From positions 5,332,001 through 5,396,000 of the forward strand of contig NZ_JACIBV010000001.1 of NCBI RefSeq assembly GCF_014195505.1: DNA of 64,000 nucleotides, given 5' to 3'. This document shows positions 1-8,761 of this stretch, piece by piece. Numbering within the stretch: position 1 is the stretch's first letter; each line of letters opens with the position of its first letter. The translations under genes were made by a program, and so were the position numbers. Under the pieces are notes generated by a model that worked only from the letters and a program-made list of their open reading frames with translations, was not told the origin of the DNA and searched no databases. The stretch is from Nonomuraea dietziae. Its GTDB lineage: Bacteria > Actinomycetota > Actinomycetes > Streptosporangiales > Streptosporangiaceae.

Positions 1-787
1 CTTCGGCCTGGCGCGGGCCGTCGTGGGCGGCGGTCAGCGGGACGTCGATGGAGCCGAAGTGGGAGTCGAGGTCCAGCCAGGCGGCGGTGCCCTGCCTGAC
101 GCCGACCTCGAGGTCGCCTCTGCCCGAGTCGAGGACGACCGCGCCGCGCACCACCTCGCCGATGCTGACGCTGCCGTACGCCGTCTTGGCCGCCGCGCTC
201 TCCAGCACCCTGCCGACCGTGATGTCGCCGTAGGCCGTGCGCAACCGCAGGCCCCCGCTGATCTGGCCGAGCCTGATGTTGCCGTTGGAGGTCTTGAGCA
301 CGGCCGTGCCGTCGATCTCGCGGATGTCGATCTCACCGTTGGAAGTGGTCACGTCGACATGGCCGACCGCCCTGCGCACGGAGATGTCGCCGTCGGCGGT
401 GGACAGCCGCAGCTTGCCGGTCTCGTCGAGCATGATGTCGCCCGAGGCGGTGGTGAGGGAGCAGGCGCCCAGCCGGCCCTGGCAACGGAAGTCCGCGGCG
501 GCGTCGGCGTCGACCTTGGAGCCCGTCGGCAGATCGAGCGTCACCTCGATCGAGCCACCCCACCCGAGGGGCGGACGGGGCCTGCTCCTTGGCGACTTCA
601 CCAGCAGTCTGCCTCCGGCGTACTCGACCCTTGTCTGCTCGGCCGCGCTGATGTCGGCGTCGTCGGCGGCATCGCGCGGCCGCACCTCCACGACGGTGTC
701 GGTGCGGTCACCGGCCCTGATCCTGACCGTGCCGGCCCAGATCTCGATGACAGCGGAGATCGGTTCAGGGGTGTCGAAGGCAGGCAT
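1..787 (-). CDS. DUF4097-family beta-repeat protein (3' end cut by window)
   Basis: The start codon is the ATG at 787-785, with an AGGAGG-like ribosome site just upstream, and the frame stays open to base 1, so the C-terminus is missing (262 codons seen). The translation is a run of short repeats of the type TSNGEIDIREIDG, TSNGNIRLGQISG, TAYGDITVGRV and TAYGSVSIGEV. This is the right-handed beta-repeat of DUF4097/DUF4098 (adhesin-like) proteins. There is no signal peptide or membrane segment, so it is probably cytoplasmic. It lies about 105 bases downstream of the HicB-like gene on the same strand and is probably co-transcribed with it. The family's molecular function is not established. Confidence 0.85.
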   Translation of the reverse strand, partial: MPAFDTPEPISAVIEIWAGTVRIRAGDRTDTVVEVRPRDAADDADISAAEQTRVEYAGGRLLVKSPRSRPRPPLGWGGSIEVTLDLPTGSKVDADAAADFRCQGRLGACSLTTASGDIMLDETGKLRLSTADGDISVRRAVGHVDVTTSNGEIDIREIDGTAVLKTSNGNIRLGQISGGLRLRTAYGDITVGRVLESAAAKTAYGSVSIGEVVRGAVVLDSGRGDLEVGVRQGTAAWLDLDSHFGSIDVPLTAAHDGPRQAE

Positions 788-892
788 GGCGTCCCCTCCT
801 GGTGGGCTCGGCGGCGTTCGCGCCGCCGGGGCGAAGGTCGAGCGATGGGTACGGCCCGCGCCGGACGGGCGCGGCGCCCCGATGGCGGCGCA

Positions 893-1396
893 TCAGCGCA
901 CCCAGCCGGTGTAGCGCTGCCCTGTCGGCGTGCGTTCGCGGCGGCCCGGACGGCCCCCGCCCGCGCCGTCGAGCACGGACGACACCGCGCGCACCAGCCA
1001 GGAGTTGACCGAGATCCCCTCTCGGCCGGCCGCCTCGTCGATACGCGGCTTGAGCTGCTCGGGCACCCGCAGTGCCACCCTGATCACGGCCCCCTCCTCG
1101 GCTTCGGCCGAGGAGGCCGGTGCCGCCGCCTCCGAGGCGACCTCCGCCTGGGGCGTGGGCAGCGTCACGACGAACTGGGGATCGCGCCCGCGCAGCCGCA
1201 CATCGACCGAGCCGGGAGCGAGTTCGCGGGTGATCTCGTCCGCCGCGGCGGAGAGCGCCTCCAGCAGGGCCAGCCTGGCTGCGGACTCGATCGTGGCGGA
1301 CAGCCGCTCGGCGAGGGCACGGGTCTCCTCGCCGCCGGCCTCAGCGGCGAGGGCGAGTTCGCGTCGGAGGCCGTCGATGTACGGCGAAAGATGCAT
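893..1396 (-). CDS. HicB-like antitoxin-family / ribbon-helix-helix protein
   Basis: A 167-residue protein. The C-terminal third (VALRVPEQLKPRIDEAAGR, then EGISVNSWLVRAVSSVL) is a HicB-type ribbon-helix-helix DNA-binding motif. The N-terminal half is helical and Ala/Glu-rich. No HicA-like toxin gene is next to it; the partner gene is the DUF4097 protein, so a toxin-antitoxin role is doubtful and a regulator is more likely. I chose the ATG at 1396 because homologues begin near MHLSPY; an in-frame ATG at 1426 would add 10 residues but would run through the upstream repeat. The start codon itself lies at the edge of a repeated operator-like sequence, suggesting autoregulation and perhaps a leaderless mRNA. 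Confidence 0.75.
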   Translation of the reverse strand: MHLSPYIDGLRRELALAAEAGGEETRALAERLSATIESAARLALLEALSAAADEITRELAPGSVDVRLRGRDPQFVVTLPTPQAEVASEAAAPASSAEAEEGAVIRVALRVPEQLKPRIDEAAGREGISVNSWLVRAVSSVLDGAGGGRPGRRERTPTGQRYTGWVR

Positions 1397-1459
1397 GGCA
1401 CCACTATGACTCCATAATGGTGCCACGACAAGAATTCATGACTCCATTCGGGTGCCATA
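1396..1459 (-). promoter_or_regulatory. Repeated operator-like element upstream of the HicB-like gene
   Basis: Two imperfect 22-base direct repeats, 1406-1427 and 1438-1459 on the + strand, both begin ATGACTCCAT and end GGTGCCA plus two bases, with a 32-base period. The arm TGGTGCCA (1418-1425) also forms an inverted repeat with TGGCACCA (1396-1403), which touches the start codon. Seen directly. Autoregulation by the ribbon-helix-helix product is an inference from the position. Confidence 0.6.
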
Positions 1460-1516
1460 GACGGTTCGAAAGGACTGCGACGAAGATCTCCTAGCCACTT
1501 CCGCCGCTGGACGGGT

Positions 1517-1939
1517 ATGACTTGTCCTATGGATAACCTTCTCGCCGGGCCGCCCCCGACCCACCTGCCGGACCTGCCCGAGGCCCGAGAGGCGCTGGAG
1601 TCCGGCGCTAAGGCGTCCGATGTGGCAGCGCGCTTCCCCGCCTACCCGGCGGCCTGGGCCACCCTCGCGGAGGAATACTTCGCCAAGGGCCACGCGGTCA
1701 CCTCCTACGCCTTCGCCCGCACCGGCTACCACCGTGGCCTCGACCAGCTGAGAAGGAGCGGATGGAAGGGGCACGGGCCGATCCCGTGGGAGCACGAACC
1801 CAACCGCGGCTTCCTGCGCTGCCTCTACTCGCTGCACAGGGCCGCGCAATCGATCGGCGAGAAGGACGAGGCCGAGCGGTGCCTGCAGTTCCTCAAGGAC
1901 AGCAGCAGCGAGGCCTACGACGCGCTGGCCAAGGGCTAG
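1517..1939 (+). CDS. DUF3151 domain-containing protein
   Basis: A 140-residue protein that I recognise as DUF3151, an actinobacterial family of unknown function. Typical stretches are ENLL-like [12 protein letters not shown] near the N-terminus, then [15 protein letters not shown] [30 protein letters not shown] and a final CLQFLKDSS. The length is normal for the family. The ATG at 1517 fits the family's N-terminus; an ATG at 1529 (MDNLLAG) is an alternative, and neither has a clear ribosome site. The gene ends about 100 bases before purA on the same strand, but a promoter-like sequence and a hairpin lie between them, so purA need not depend on it. Confidence 0.85.
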   Translation: MTCPMDNLLAGPPPTHLPDLPEAREALESGAKASDVAARFPAYPAAWATLAEEYFAKGHAVTSYAFARTGYHRGLDQLRRSGWKGHGPIPWEHEPNRGFLRCLYSLHRAAQSIGEKDEAERCLQFLKDSSSEAYDALAKG

Positions 1940-1942
1940 CTC

Positions 1943-1972
1943 TTGGGACGAAAGGGCATACTCGGGTAGTCT
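1943..1972 (+). promoter_or_regulatory. Candidate purA promoter
   Basis: TTGGGA at 1943-1948 and TAGTCT at 1967-1972 are separated by 18 bases, a good match to a vegetative actinobacterial promoter. It starts three bases after the DUF3151 stop codon. Transcription would begin near 1979, just before the hairpin at 1986-2009. Confidence 0.5.
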
Positions 1973-1985
1973 CTCCACGCAAGAG

Positions 1986-2019
1986 CCCCTGTCGCGCTTG
2001 CGTCAGGGGTTTTCGTTTT
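1986..2019 (+). terminator. Terminator-like hairpin in the purA leader
   Basis: CCCCTG (1986-1991) pairs with CAGGGG (2004-2009). Inside it, CGC pairs with GCG across one T-T mismatch, and a T-rich run (TTTTCGTTTT, 2010-2019) follows. This is a classic intrinsic terminator shape. It ends only 17 bases before the purA start codon at 2037. It could end the DUF3151 transcript, act as an attenuator for purA, or both. Confidence 0.7.
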
Positions 2020-2036
2020 GCTCGGGAGAGATAACC

Positions 2037-3320
2037 ATGCCGGCTGTCGTTGTCTTGGGTGCCCAGTGGGGCGATGAGGGCAAGGGGAAGGCGACCGACC
2101 TGCTCGGCGGCGCCGTCGACTACGTCGTTCGCTACCAGGGCGGTAACAACGCGGGTCACACCATCGTGATCGGCGACCAGAAGTACGCCCTGCACCTCGT
2201 GCCCACCGGCATCCTGTCGCCTGACGTGGTCCCGGTGATCGGCAACGGCGTGGTCATCGACCCTGGTGTGCTGCTGTCGGAGCTCGACGCGCTGGCCGAG
2301 CGGGGCATCTCCGCCGAACGGCTGCTGATCTCGGCGAACGCGCACCTGATCATGCCCCACCACAAGGCGCTCGACAAGGTGACCGAGCGCTACCTCGGCA
2401 AGGCGAAGATCGGCACGACCGGGCGCGGCATCGGCCCCGCGTACGGCGACAAGATCTACCGCATGGGCATCAGGGTCCAGGACCTGCTCGACCCCGGCAT
2501 CCTCGCGCAGAAGATCGAGGCCGTGCTCGGCGAGAAGAACCAGGTGCTGACCAAGGTCTACAACAGGCGCGGCATCGACGGGCAGAAGGTGCTGGAGGAG
2601 TACCTCGGCTACGCCGAGCGGCTGACGCCGCACATCGCCGACACCTCGCTGGTGCTGAAGAGGGCGCTGGACGACGACAAGTTCGTGCTGCTCGAGGGCG
2701 GTCAGGGCACGCTGCTCGACATCGACCACGGCACCTACCCGTTCGTCACCTCCTCCTCGCCGACCAGCGGAGGGGCGTGCGCGGGCGCGGGCATCCCGCC
2801 CAACCGCCTCACCGGCGTCATCGCCATCCTGAAGGCGTACACGACGCGCGTCGGCTCGGGCCCGTTCCCGACGGAGCTGACCGACGAGATGGGCGACTGG
2901 CTGCGCACGACCGGCGGCGAGTACGGCGTGACCACCGGCCGCAACCGCCGCTGCGGCTGGTTCGACGCGGTCATCGCGCGCTACGCCACCAGGATCAACG
3001 GCGTCACGGACTTCTTCCTGACCAAGCTGGACGTCCTGTCGGGCCTCGAGCGCATCCCCGTGTGCGTCGCCTACGACGTCGACGGCGTACGGCACGACGA
3101 GATCCCGATGACGCAGACCGACTTCCACCACGCGAAGCCGATCTACGAGGAGTTCCCCGGCTGGGAGGGCGACATCTCCAAGGCCAGGAGCTTCGAGGAC
3201 CTGCCCGCCAACGCCCAGGCGTACGTGCGGGCGCTGGAGGAGATGAGCGAGTCGCGCATCTCCGCGATCGGCGTCGGCCCCGGCCGCGACCAAACCATCC
3301 AGCTGCACTCCTTGGTCTGA
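2037..3320 (+). CDS. purA: Adenylosuccinate synthetase
   Basis: A 427-residue enzyme joining IMP and aspartate with GTP to give adenylosuccinate, the first committed step from IMP to AMP. The N-terminus carries the P-loop [11 protein letters not shown], followed by NNAGHT with the catalytic His. [34 protein letters not shown] and the C-terminal VGPGRDQTI base-binding region are all present. The length is normal. The ATG at 2037 has GGGAGAG nine bases upstream; a longer in-frame opening from 1998 is rejected because it would translate the terminator hairpin. A hairpin at 3335-3361 follows the stop. Confidence 0.98.
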   Translation: MPAVVVLGAQWGDEGKGKATDLLGGAVDYVVRYQGGNNAGHTIVIGDQKYALHLVPTGILSPDVVPVIGNGVVIDPGVLLSELDALAERGISAERLLISANAHLIMPHHKALDKVTERYLGKAKIGTTGRGIGPAYGDKIYRMGIRVQDLLDPGILAQKIEAVLGEKNQVLTKVYNRRGIDGQKVLEEYLGYAERLTPHIADTSLVLKRALDDDKFVLLEGGQGTLLDIDHGTYPFVTSSSPTSGGACAGAGIPPNRLTGVIAILKAYTTRVGSGPFPTELTDEMGDWLRTTGGEYGVTTGRNRRCGWFDAVIARYATRINGVTDFFLTKLDVLSGLERIPVCVAYDVDGVRHDEIPMTQTDFHHAKPIYEEFPGWEGDISKARSFEDLPANAQAYVRALEEMSESRISAIGVGPGRDQTIQLHSLV

Positions 3321-3334
3321 CGAGCGCCTCCTGC

Positions 3335-3361
3335 GACGGCCGGTGCGCGGCATCGGCCGTC
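3335..3361 (+). terminator. GC-rich hairpin after purA
   Basis: GACGGCCG (3335-3342) is a perfect complement of CGGCCGTC (3354-3361) with an 11-base loop. There is no T-tract, so it is a probable but not certain terminator, as is common in high-GC actinobacteria. Confidence 0.5.
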
Positions 3362-3457
3362 GTCGCGACTGCACGCCACCAAACGGAAAGAGCAGGACAA
3401 ACGACTCCCGGCGTGGCACGCGCGTCACCACCGCGCCATAGCGGTAAGGTCCCCGAT

Positions 3458-4363
3458 GTGCATGTCGAAATTCACGGTCATCGGGGTGCGAGAGGGCTCT
3501 GGCCCGAGAACACCCTTCCCGGGTTGAGCCACGCCATGGAGATGGGCGTCCATGCGCTGGAGTTCGACGTCGCGCTCACCGCCGACCGGCGTCTCGTGCT
3601 CACGCACGACCTCACGGTCTCGGCCGTGACGAGCGCCGACACGCGGCCCGCGGCGGCGCAGGACCCGATGTTCCCCTACGTGGGTAAGCCCATCAACGCC
3701 CTCACCCTCGCCCAGCTGCGCACGCTGGACGTCGGAGTGCGGCTGCCGCGGCACCCCAACGATCCCTTCGCGCTCACGCAGAAGCCCATGCCCGAGACCC
3801 GCATGCCGACGCTCGGCGCGGTGCTCGGCCTGGTCAACGCCTACGACGCGGACTCGGTCAGGCTGCACGTCGAGCTGAAGTCGGATCCGACCAGGCCGGA
3901 GCTGACGCCCGATCCCCTGGAGTTCACCGAGGCCGTGGTGGCCGAGCTCGACAGGCACGGCAGGCTCGGCAACGCGGCGATCCTCAGCTTCGACTGGCGG
4001 ATCATCGCTCACGCCGCCTCGCTCGCCCCCGGCGCCCAGCGCTTCGCCCTGATCGAGCGCGACACGCTGCACTGGCACGACGACCTGGGCGACGACATCC
4101 CCGCCGCGGCGCGGGCCGCGGGCGGCACCACGCTCTCGCCCGAACACGTGATGGTGGACGAGGCGCTGATGGCACAGGCGGCCGCGGCGGGCATGCCCGT
4201 CGCGGTGTGGACGGTGAACGACGCCGCCACGGCCGAGCGGATGCTCGACCTCGGAGTGGCGGGCGTCGTCACCGACTATCCCGACCTGATGAGAGAGCTG
4301 TGGGAGGAGCGCGATTTGGCGCTCCCCCGTCCCGTGGGACCGCTCAAACCCGTCGGGGTCTGA
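3458..4363 (+). CDS. Glycerophosphodiester phosphodiesterase
   Basis: A 301-residue GDPD-family enzyme that hydrolyses deacylated phospholipids to glycerol 3-phosphate and an alcohol. Visible signatures are HGHRGARGLWPENT near the start (catalytic His and Arg, then Glu), EFDVALTADRRLVLTHD (metal-binding E-x-D and the second catalytic His), a later HVELKSD, and WTVND with a final GVVTDYPD. No signal peptide is seen, so it is probably cytoplasmic. The GTG at 3458 has AAGG about nine bases upstream and puts the active site at the expected distance. It is convergent with the PepSY gene, 13 bases apart. Confidence 0.92.
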   Translation: MHVEIHGHRGARGLWPENTLPGLSHAMEMGVHALEFDVALTADRRLVLTHDLTVSAVTSADTRPAAAQDPMFPYVGKPINALTLAQLRTLDVGVRLPRHPNDPFALTQKPMPETRMPTLGAVLGLVNAYDADSVRLHVELKSDPTRPELTPDPLEFTEAVVAELDRHGRLGNAAILSFDWRIIAHAASLAPGAQRFALIERDTLHWHDDLGDDIPAAARAAGGTTLSPEHVMVDEALMAQAAAAGMPVAVWTVNDAATAERMLDLGVAGVVTDYPDLMRELWEERDLALPRPVGPLKPVGV

Positions 4364-4376
4364 GCCGGCCTTGCGG

Positions 4377-5081
4377 TCAGTCCGTCGAACGGTTCTTGGT
4401 GACCGTGCCGTCCTTGGCGTCGACCCTGACCTCCTGCTTGGTGCCGTCGCTGCCCATCACGTCGGCCTCCCAGACCACCTTGCCCTGGTGCCTGTCGAGG
4501 CTCAGCTCGGTGATCTTGCCTCCGGGCACCGCGGTGGCGACCTTCTCCGCCGCCTCCTCATAGCTGAGCTCGGCGCCCTTGACCAGAGCCATGAGCCTGG
4601 CCTTGTCCCCCGCGTCGTCGTCCTCGGCCGTGGGGCCCGAGACCACGTCGCCTGACTCCGCGTCCACGTCCAGCTGCTGCTCGACGCCGTCGCTGCCGAC
4701 GACATGGACCTCCCAGAGGCGCCCGTCGTCCTCTGCCTCGATCGAGATGATCGTGCCGCCCTCGACGGCCTCCGTCGCCGCCGAGCCCGCCTTCTGCAGG
4801 TCCCCCGCGCCGGCGCCGGGGCTCGCCTCACCGGGGCTCGGGTCGCCGGGGCTCGGGTCACCGGGCGAGGGATCACCCGTCGGGTAACCCGTAGGGTCGC
4901 CCGGGGGCATCCCCGTCGGAGACAGGAGGCCGGCGATCTTGTCAGCCGCCGCCCTCGAGTCATCCCGTTGAGCGGTGAAGGTGCCGGACTGTGTGTCGCT
5001 GGCGCAGGCCGAGGCCGCGAACAGCGCCGAACCGGCAAGAATCGTGCCGATGATGGTCTTGGTCCCTCTTCCCCCATACAT
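4377..5081 (-). CDS. PepSY-domain lipoprotein
   Basis: A 234-residue exported protein. The N-terminus has a charged start, a hydrophobic stretch and a lipobox ending ASAC, so it should be anchored to the outer face of the membrane. A low-complexity Gly-Asp-Pro-Ser-Pro linker (repeat at DNA level, 4816-4876) separates it from two PepSY domains, about residues 115-165 and 185-232, each with the pattern xWEVHVVGSDG or xWEADVMGSDG followed by VDAxxG. PepSY domains often act as inhibitors or chaperone-like sensors of extracellular proteins. I chose the ATG at 5081 over 5162 because it places the signal peptide correctly and avoids overlap with corA. Confidence 0.85.
   Translation of the reverse strand: MYGGRGTKTIIGTILAGSALFAASACASDTQSGTFTAQRDDSRAAADKIAGLLSPTGMPPGDPTGYPTGDPSPGDPSPGDPSPGEASPGAGAGDLQKAGSAATEAVEGGTIISIEAEDDGRLWEVHVVGSDGVEQQLDVDAESGDVVSGPTAEDDDAGDKARLMALVKGAELSYEEAAEKVATAVPGGKITELSLDRHQGKVVWEADVMGSDGTKQEVRVDAKDGTVTKNRSTD
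4816..4876. repeat. Short in-frame tandem repeat coding a Pro-rich linker
   Basis: A roughly 15-base unit (CCGGGGCTCGGGTCG and variants) is repeated about four times inside the PepSY lipoprotein gene and encodes SPGDPSPGDPSPGD-like residues on the minus strand. It is a length-variable linker between the lipobox and the first PepSY domain. Confidence 0.7.
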
Positions 5082-5148
5082 ACCGTGGACGCTGCCCGGA
5101 ACGTCGTAAAGGCACGCCCGGCGGTCCGGCAATACGGTCAAATGAGAC

Positions 5149-6258
5149 CTAAAGCCATCCATTACGGCGGAAGCCGCGATAGAGGAACGTGCAGGCAGTG
5201 ATCATGACGGCCAGCACGACGGGGTAGCCCCACACCTGCTTGGTCTCGGGCATGAAGTCGAAGTTCATCCCGTAGATTCCGGCGATCATCGTGGGCACGC
5301 TGATGATCGCCACCCACGAGGAGATCTTCCGCATGTCCTCGTTTGCGAGGGTGTTGGAGCGGGCGAGCGCGGCCTGCAGGATCGAGTTGGCCAGCTCGTT
5401 GGACGACTCGACCTGCTCGCACACCCTGGCCAGGTGGTCGCCGACGTCGCGGAAGTACTCGCGCATCTCGCTCGGGATGACGCGGCGCTGCGGGAGCGAG
5501 GCCATGGGCGGCTGCAGCGGCGTGACCGCGCGCTTCATCTCCAGCATCTCCCGCTTGAGCTGGTAGATGCGGTTGATGTCGCGGGAGCTGACGTCGGCGA
5601 AGACCGTGGCCTCGACCTCTTCGAGCTCGAGCTGCATGAGGTCGGCGACCTGCAGGTAGCGGTCGACGACGTGGTCGGAGATCGCGTGCAGCACGCCCGT
5701 GGGCCCGCGGTTCATCAGCTTGGGCTTGTCCTCGAGCTTCTCGCGGACCTCGGTGAGCGGGCAGTGCCTGCCGTGCCGCACGGTCACCACGAAGTCGGCG
5801 CCGAGGAAGACCATGATCTCGCCGGTGGCGATGATCTCACTGGTCGCGGTCAGCTCGTTGTGGTCGAGGTAGGCGACGGTCTTCAGGACCATGAACAGGG
5901 AGTCGCCGTAGCGCTCGATCTTGGGCCGCTGATGGGCCTTGACCGCGTCCTCCACCGACAGCGGGTGCAGGCCGAACACCTCGGCCAGCCACTCGACCTC
6001 GGGCGCCTCCGGCTCGTGCAGGCCGACCCAGACGAAGGCCTTGGCGCCGTCGTGGGCGACGTTGTGGGCGCGCACCAGCTCGAGTGACTCGACGATGCCT
6101 TCGGAGCAGATCTTCTTGCCATTGATGTAGGCGCCGTACTCGACGATGGAGTCGACGGGCGGCACGCAGCTCTCACGTACGGGTGAGGCCGGCTGGCGTG
6201 CGGCGTGCACGGAAACGGGGTGACGGTTGATGCGACGGAAGATCGTGGACGAGCGCAT
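5149..6258 (-). CDS. corA: CorA-family magnesium/cobalt transporter
   Basis: A 369-residue inner-membrane divalent-cation channel. It has a long soluble N-terminal domain, a coiled helical stalk and two C-terminal membrane helices with the diagnostic YGMNFDFMPE motif (GMN) between them. A second family signature, ALARSNTLANEDMRKIS, precedes the first helix. The protein ends RNGWL just after helix two, as in other CorA proteins. The ATG at 6258 has AAAGGGA upstream. It stands alone on its strand. The 42-residue basic N-terminal extension before the conserved domain is typical of actinobacterial members. Confidence 0.93.
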   Translation of the reverse strand: MRSSTIFRRINRHPVSVHAARQPASPVRESCVPPVDSIVEYGAYINGKKICSEGIVESLELVRAHNVAHDGAKAFVWVGLHEPEAPEVEWLAEVFGLHPLSVEDAVKAHQRPKIERYGDSLFMVLKTVAYLDHNELTATSEIIATGEIMVFLGADFVVTVRHGRHCPLTEVREKLEDKPKLMNRGPTGVLHAISDHVVDRYLQVADLMQLELEEVEATVFADVSSRDINRIYQLKREMLEMKRAVTPLQPPMASLPQRRVIPSEMREYFRDVGDHLARVCEQVESSNELANSILQAALARSNTLANEDMRKISSWVAIISVPTMIAGIYGMNFDFMPETKQVWGYPVVLAVMITACTFLYRGFRRNGWL

Positions 6259-6620
6259 GGCAGTCCCTTTCCGCCCGACCTGGCACGGTCCACGCAGGAC
6301 GAAAGATCACCTCAATCTAGAGATGCGTGGATGCACGATCAGGCTGCCGAATTGGAGTGGTCGGGGGTGCGCACAATGATCGTGCGCGAGCACGTACTGC
6401 TGGGATCACCAGGTTTCATCCCGGACCACCTCCAATCACACGAGACGCCGCAAAGCCGACCCAACCTATCACAGGCCGAGGAACCCCCCACAGGTTACTC
6501 GCCGACGGGTCTGGCGATCACGTAGAACTGCACAAACTTTCCACCCCCTTCCCGCACATCGGCTTCTCGGACTCCGCACGCGGGTGAAAACGCAAAGCAG
6601 TGAACTGGGAGAATGGGCGC
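6259..6620. other. Divergent intergenic region corA / purD, no gene seen
   Basis: A 362-base gap between divergent starts. It is less GC-rich than its surroundings, and short open frames in it show no coding character. It must carry both promoters. I could not identify a convincing purine-type operator or riboswitch fold by eye. Confidence 0.5.
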
Positions 6621-7841
6621 GTGCGCGTTCTAGTGATTGGATCCGGCGGGCGGGAACACGCCCTGTGCCGCTCGCTCAAACTCGACCCCCAGGTTTCCGA
6701 GCTCCACTGTGCGCCCGGCAACGCCGGCATCGCGGAGATCGCGACCCTCCACGACATCTCACCCACCGACCCCGCGCGGGTCGCCGAGCTGGCCGAGAGC
6801 CTGCGGGCCGACCTGGTCGTCGTCGGCCCCGAGGCGCCGCTCGTGGCGGGGGTGGCCGACGCGGTGCGCGCCAAGGGCATCCCCTGCTTCGGCCCGAGCG
6901 GGCGCGCGGCGATGATCGAGGGCTCCAAGGCCTTCGCCAAGGACGTCATGAACGCCGCGGGCGTTCCCACGGCGAGGTCGCGCACCTGCTCCACGCGCGA
7001 GGAGGCGGAGGCGGCGCTCGGGGAGTTCGGCGCGCCCTACGTGGTCAAGGACGACGGGCTGGCCGCGGGCAAGGGCGTGGTCGTCACCGACGACCTCGGC
7101 CAGGCGCTCGACCACGCGCAGGCGTGCGAGCGGGTGGTGATCGAGGAGTTCCTCGACGGCCCCGAGGTGTCGCTGTTCGCGCTGTGCGACGGGTCGACCG
7201 CCGTGGCGCTGCAGCCCGCCCAGGACTTCAAGCGCGCCTACGACGGCGACGAGGGGCCCAACACCGGCGGCATGGGCGCCTACACGCCGCTGCCGTGGGC
7301 GCCGAAGGAGCTGTCGGAGCAGGTGATGCGCGAGGTCGTGCACCCGACGGTGGCCGAGCTGGCCGGGCGCGGCCTGCCGTACAACGGGGTGCTGTACGTC
7401 GGTCTCGCGCTGACGTCGAAGGGGCCGAAGGTCATCGAGTTCAACGCCAGGTTCGGCGACCCCGAGACGCAGGTCGTGCTCGACAGGCTCGAGACGCCGC
7501 TGGCGGGGCTGCTGCTGGCGTGCGCGACGGGCGAGCTGGCCGACCAGCCTCCGCTGTCCTACCGCGAGGGCTCCGCCGTGGCGGTGGTGATCGCGGCGGA
7601 GAACTACCCCGCCGACCCGGTCAAGGGCGACGTGATCTCCGGGCTTGAGCCGACGGAGCACGCCTACGTGCTCCACGCGGGCACCTCCCTCGACGACGGC
7701 AGGATCGTCTCCTCGGGCGGGCGCGTGCTCGCGGTCGTCGGCTCCGGCCCCGACCAGGAGAGCGCCAGGACCCACGCCTACGAGCTCGTGGACAGGATCG
7801 AGCTGCGCGGCTCGCACCACAGGACGGACATCGCCCGATGA
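6621..7841 (+). CDS. purD: Phosphoribosylamine-glycine ligase
   Basis: A 406-residue ATP-grasp enzyme making GAR from phosphoribosylamine and glycine in purine synthesis. The N-terminal VRVLVIGSGGREHALC, then GPEAPLVAG, GPSGRAAMIEGSKAF, the ATP-grasp KDDGLAAGKGV and NTGGMGAYTP, and EFNARFGDPETQ near the C-terminal third are all diagnostic. I chose GTG 6621 because it aligns with the family start and has GGGAG ten bases upstream; GTG 6600 would add seven residues. The stop overlaps the purC start (ATGA), so the two are translationally coupled. Confidence 0.97.
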   Translation: MRVLVIGSGGREHALCRSLKLDPQVSELHCAPGNAGIAEIATLHDISPTDPARVAELAESLRADLVVVGPEAPLVAGVADAVRAKGIPCFGPSGRAAMIEGSKAFAKDVMNAAGVPTARSRTCSTREEAEAALGEFGAPYVVKDDGLAAGKGVVVTDDLGQALDHAQACERVVIEEFLDGPEVSLFALCDGSTAVALQPAQDFKRAYDGDEGPNTGGMGAYTPLPWAPKELSEQVMREVVHPTVAELAGRGLPYNGVLYVGLALTSKGPKVIEFNARFGDPETQVVLDRLETPLAGLLLACATGELADQPPLSYREGSAVAVVIAAENYPADPVKGDVISGLEPTEHAYVLHAGTSLDDGRIVSSGGRVLAVVGSGPDQESARTHAYELVDRIELRGSHHRTDIAR

Positions 7842-8674
7842 AGCATGTACACTCCGGCAAGGTTCGCGATCTCTTCGAGACCGACGAGGGCCTCCTGCTG
7901 ATGGTCGCCTCCGACCGCATCTCCGCCTTCGACCACGTGCTCGAACCGGAGATCCCCGACAAGGGCGCGATCCTCACGCAGCTCTCGCTGTGGTGGTTCG
8001 ACCAGCTCAGCGACATCGTCCCCCACCACCTGGCGGGCGCCGCGCCCGACGCGCGCAGCATGGTGTGCAAGCCGCTGACGATGGTGCCGGTGGAGTGCGT
8101 GGCGCGCGGGTACCTCGCGGGCTCGGGCCTGGCCGACTACCGCCGCGACGGCGCCGTCTCCGGCGTACGGCTGCCGCAGGGCCTGCAGGACGGCTCGCGC
8201 CTGCCCGAGCCCATCTTCACCCCCTCCACGAAGGCCCCCATCGGCGAGCACGACGAGCCGATCTCCTTCGACCAGGTGGTCGCCGAGGTGGGCAAGGAGA
8301 CGGCCGAGGAACTGCGCAGGATCACTCTCGCCGTCTACACGCGAGGCGCCGAGATCGCCCACGAGCGCGGCATCATCCTCGCCGACACCAAGATCGAACT
8401 CGGTTGGGATTCCAACGGAGTTCTGACCCTCGGAGACGAGGCCCTCACCCCCGACTCCTCCCGTTTCTGGCCACTCGATCAATGGGAGCCGGGGCACGCG
8501 CAGCCCTCATTCGACAAGCAATATGTCCGCGACTGGCTTACTTCGCCGGAATCCGGATGGGACAAATCATCCGGAGAGGCTCCTCCTCGCCTTCCCGACG
8601 AGGTGGTCGAGCGCACCAGGCAGCGCTATGTCGAGGCATACGAGCGCCTCACAGGACACTCCTTTACCGGGTAG
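7838..8674 (+). CDS. purC: Phosphoribosylaminoimidazole-succinocarboxamide synthase
   Basis: A 278-residue SAICAR synthetase, which adds aspartate to CAIR using ATP. The signatures are SGKVRDLFE at the start, ASDRISAFDHVL, the VECVARGYLAGSG motif, the TPSTKAP motif and the DTKIELGWD segment late in the protein. It overlaps purD by four bases (ATGA). No other pur gene is adjacent, so the operon is the short purD-purC form common in actinobacteria. Confidence 0.97.
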   Translation: MKHVHSGKVRDLFETDEGLLLMVASDRISAFDHVLEPEIPDKGAILTQLSLWWFDQLSDIVPHHLAGAAPDARSMVCKPLTMVPVECVARGYLAGSGLADYRRDGAVSGVRLPQGLQDGSRLPEPIFTPSTKAPIGEHDEPISFDQVVAEVGKETAEELRRITLAVYTRGAEIAHERGIILADTKIELGWDSNGVLTLGDEALTPDSSRFWPLDQWEPGHAQPSFDKQYVRDWLTSPESGWDKSSGEAPPRLPDEVVERTRQRYVEAYERLTGHSFTG

Positions 8675-8761
8675 TCACGGGGCGAATCGGCCGGCTCAGC
8701 CGTTCACAGCGGCTACTGTGGGCGCGTCCCGAACACATTCTTCCGAGGAGAGCAGAAGCGA

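Noticed and set aside
893-1426. Toxin-antitoxin system HicAB
   Set aside because: Only a HicB-like gene is present. No HicA-like toxin could be read on either strand near it.
1893-3431. Long minus-strand frame opposite purA
   Set aside because: purA is certain on the + strand; the antisense reading has no family features and is a GC artefact.
4816-4876. CRISPR-like short repeat array
   Set aside because: The repeats are contiguous, about 15 bases and in frame inside a lipoprotein linker, with no spacers.
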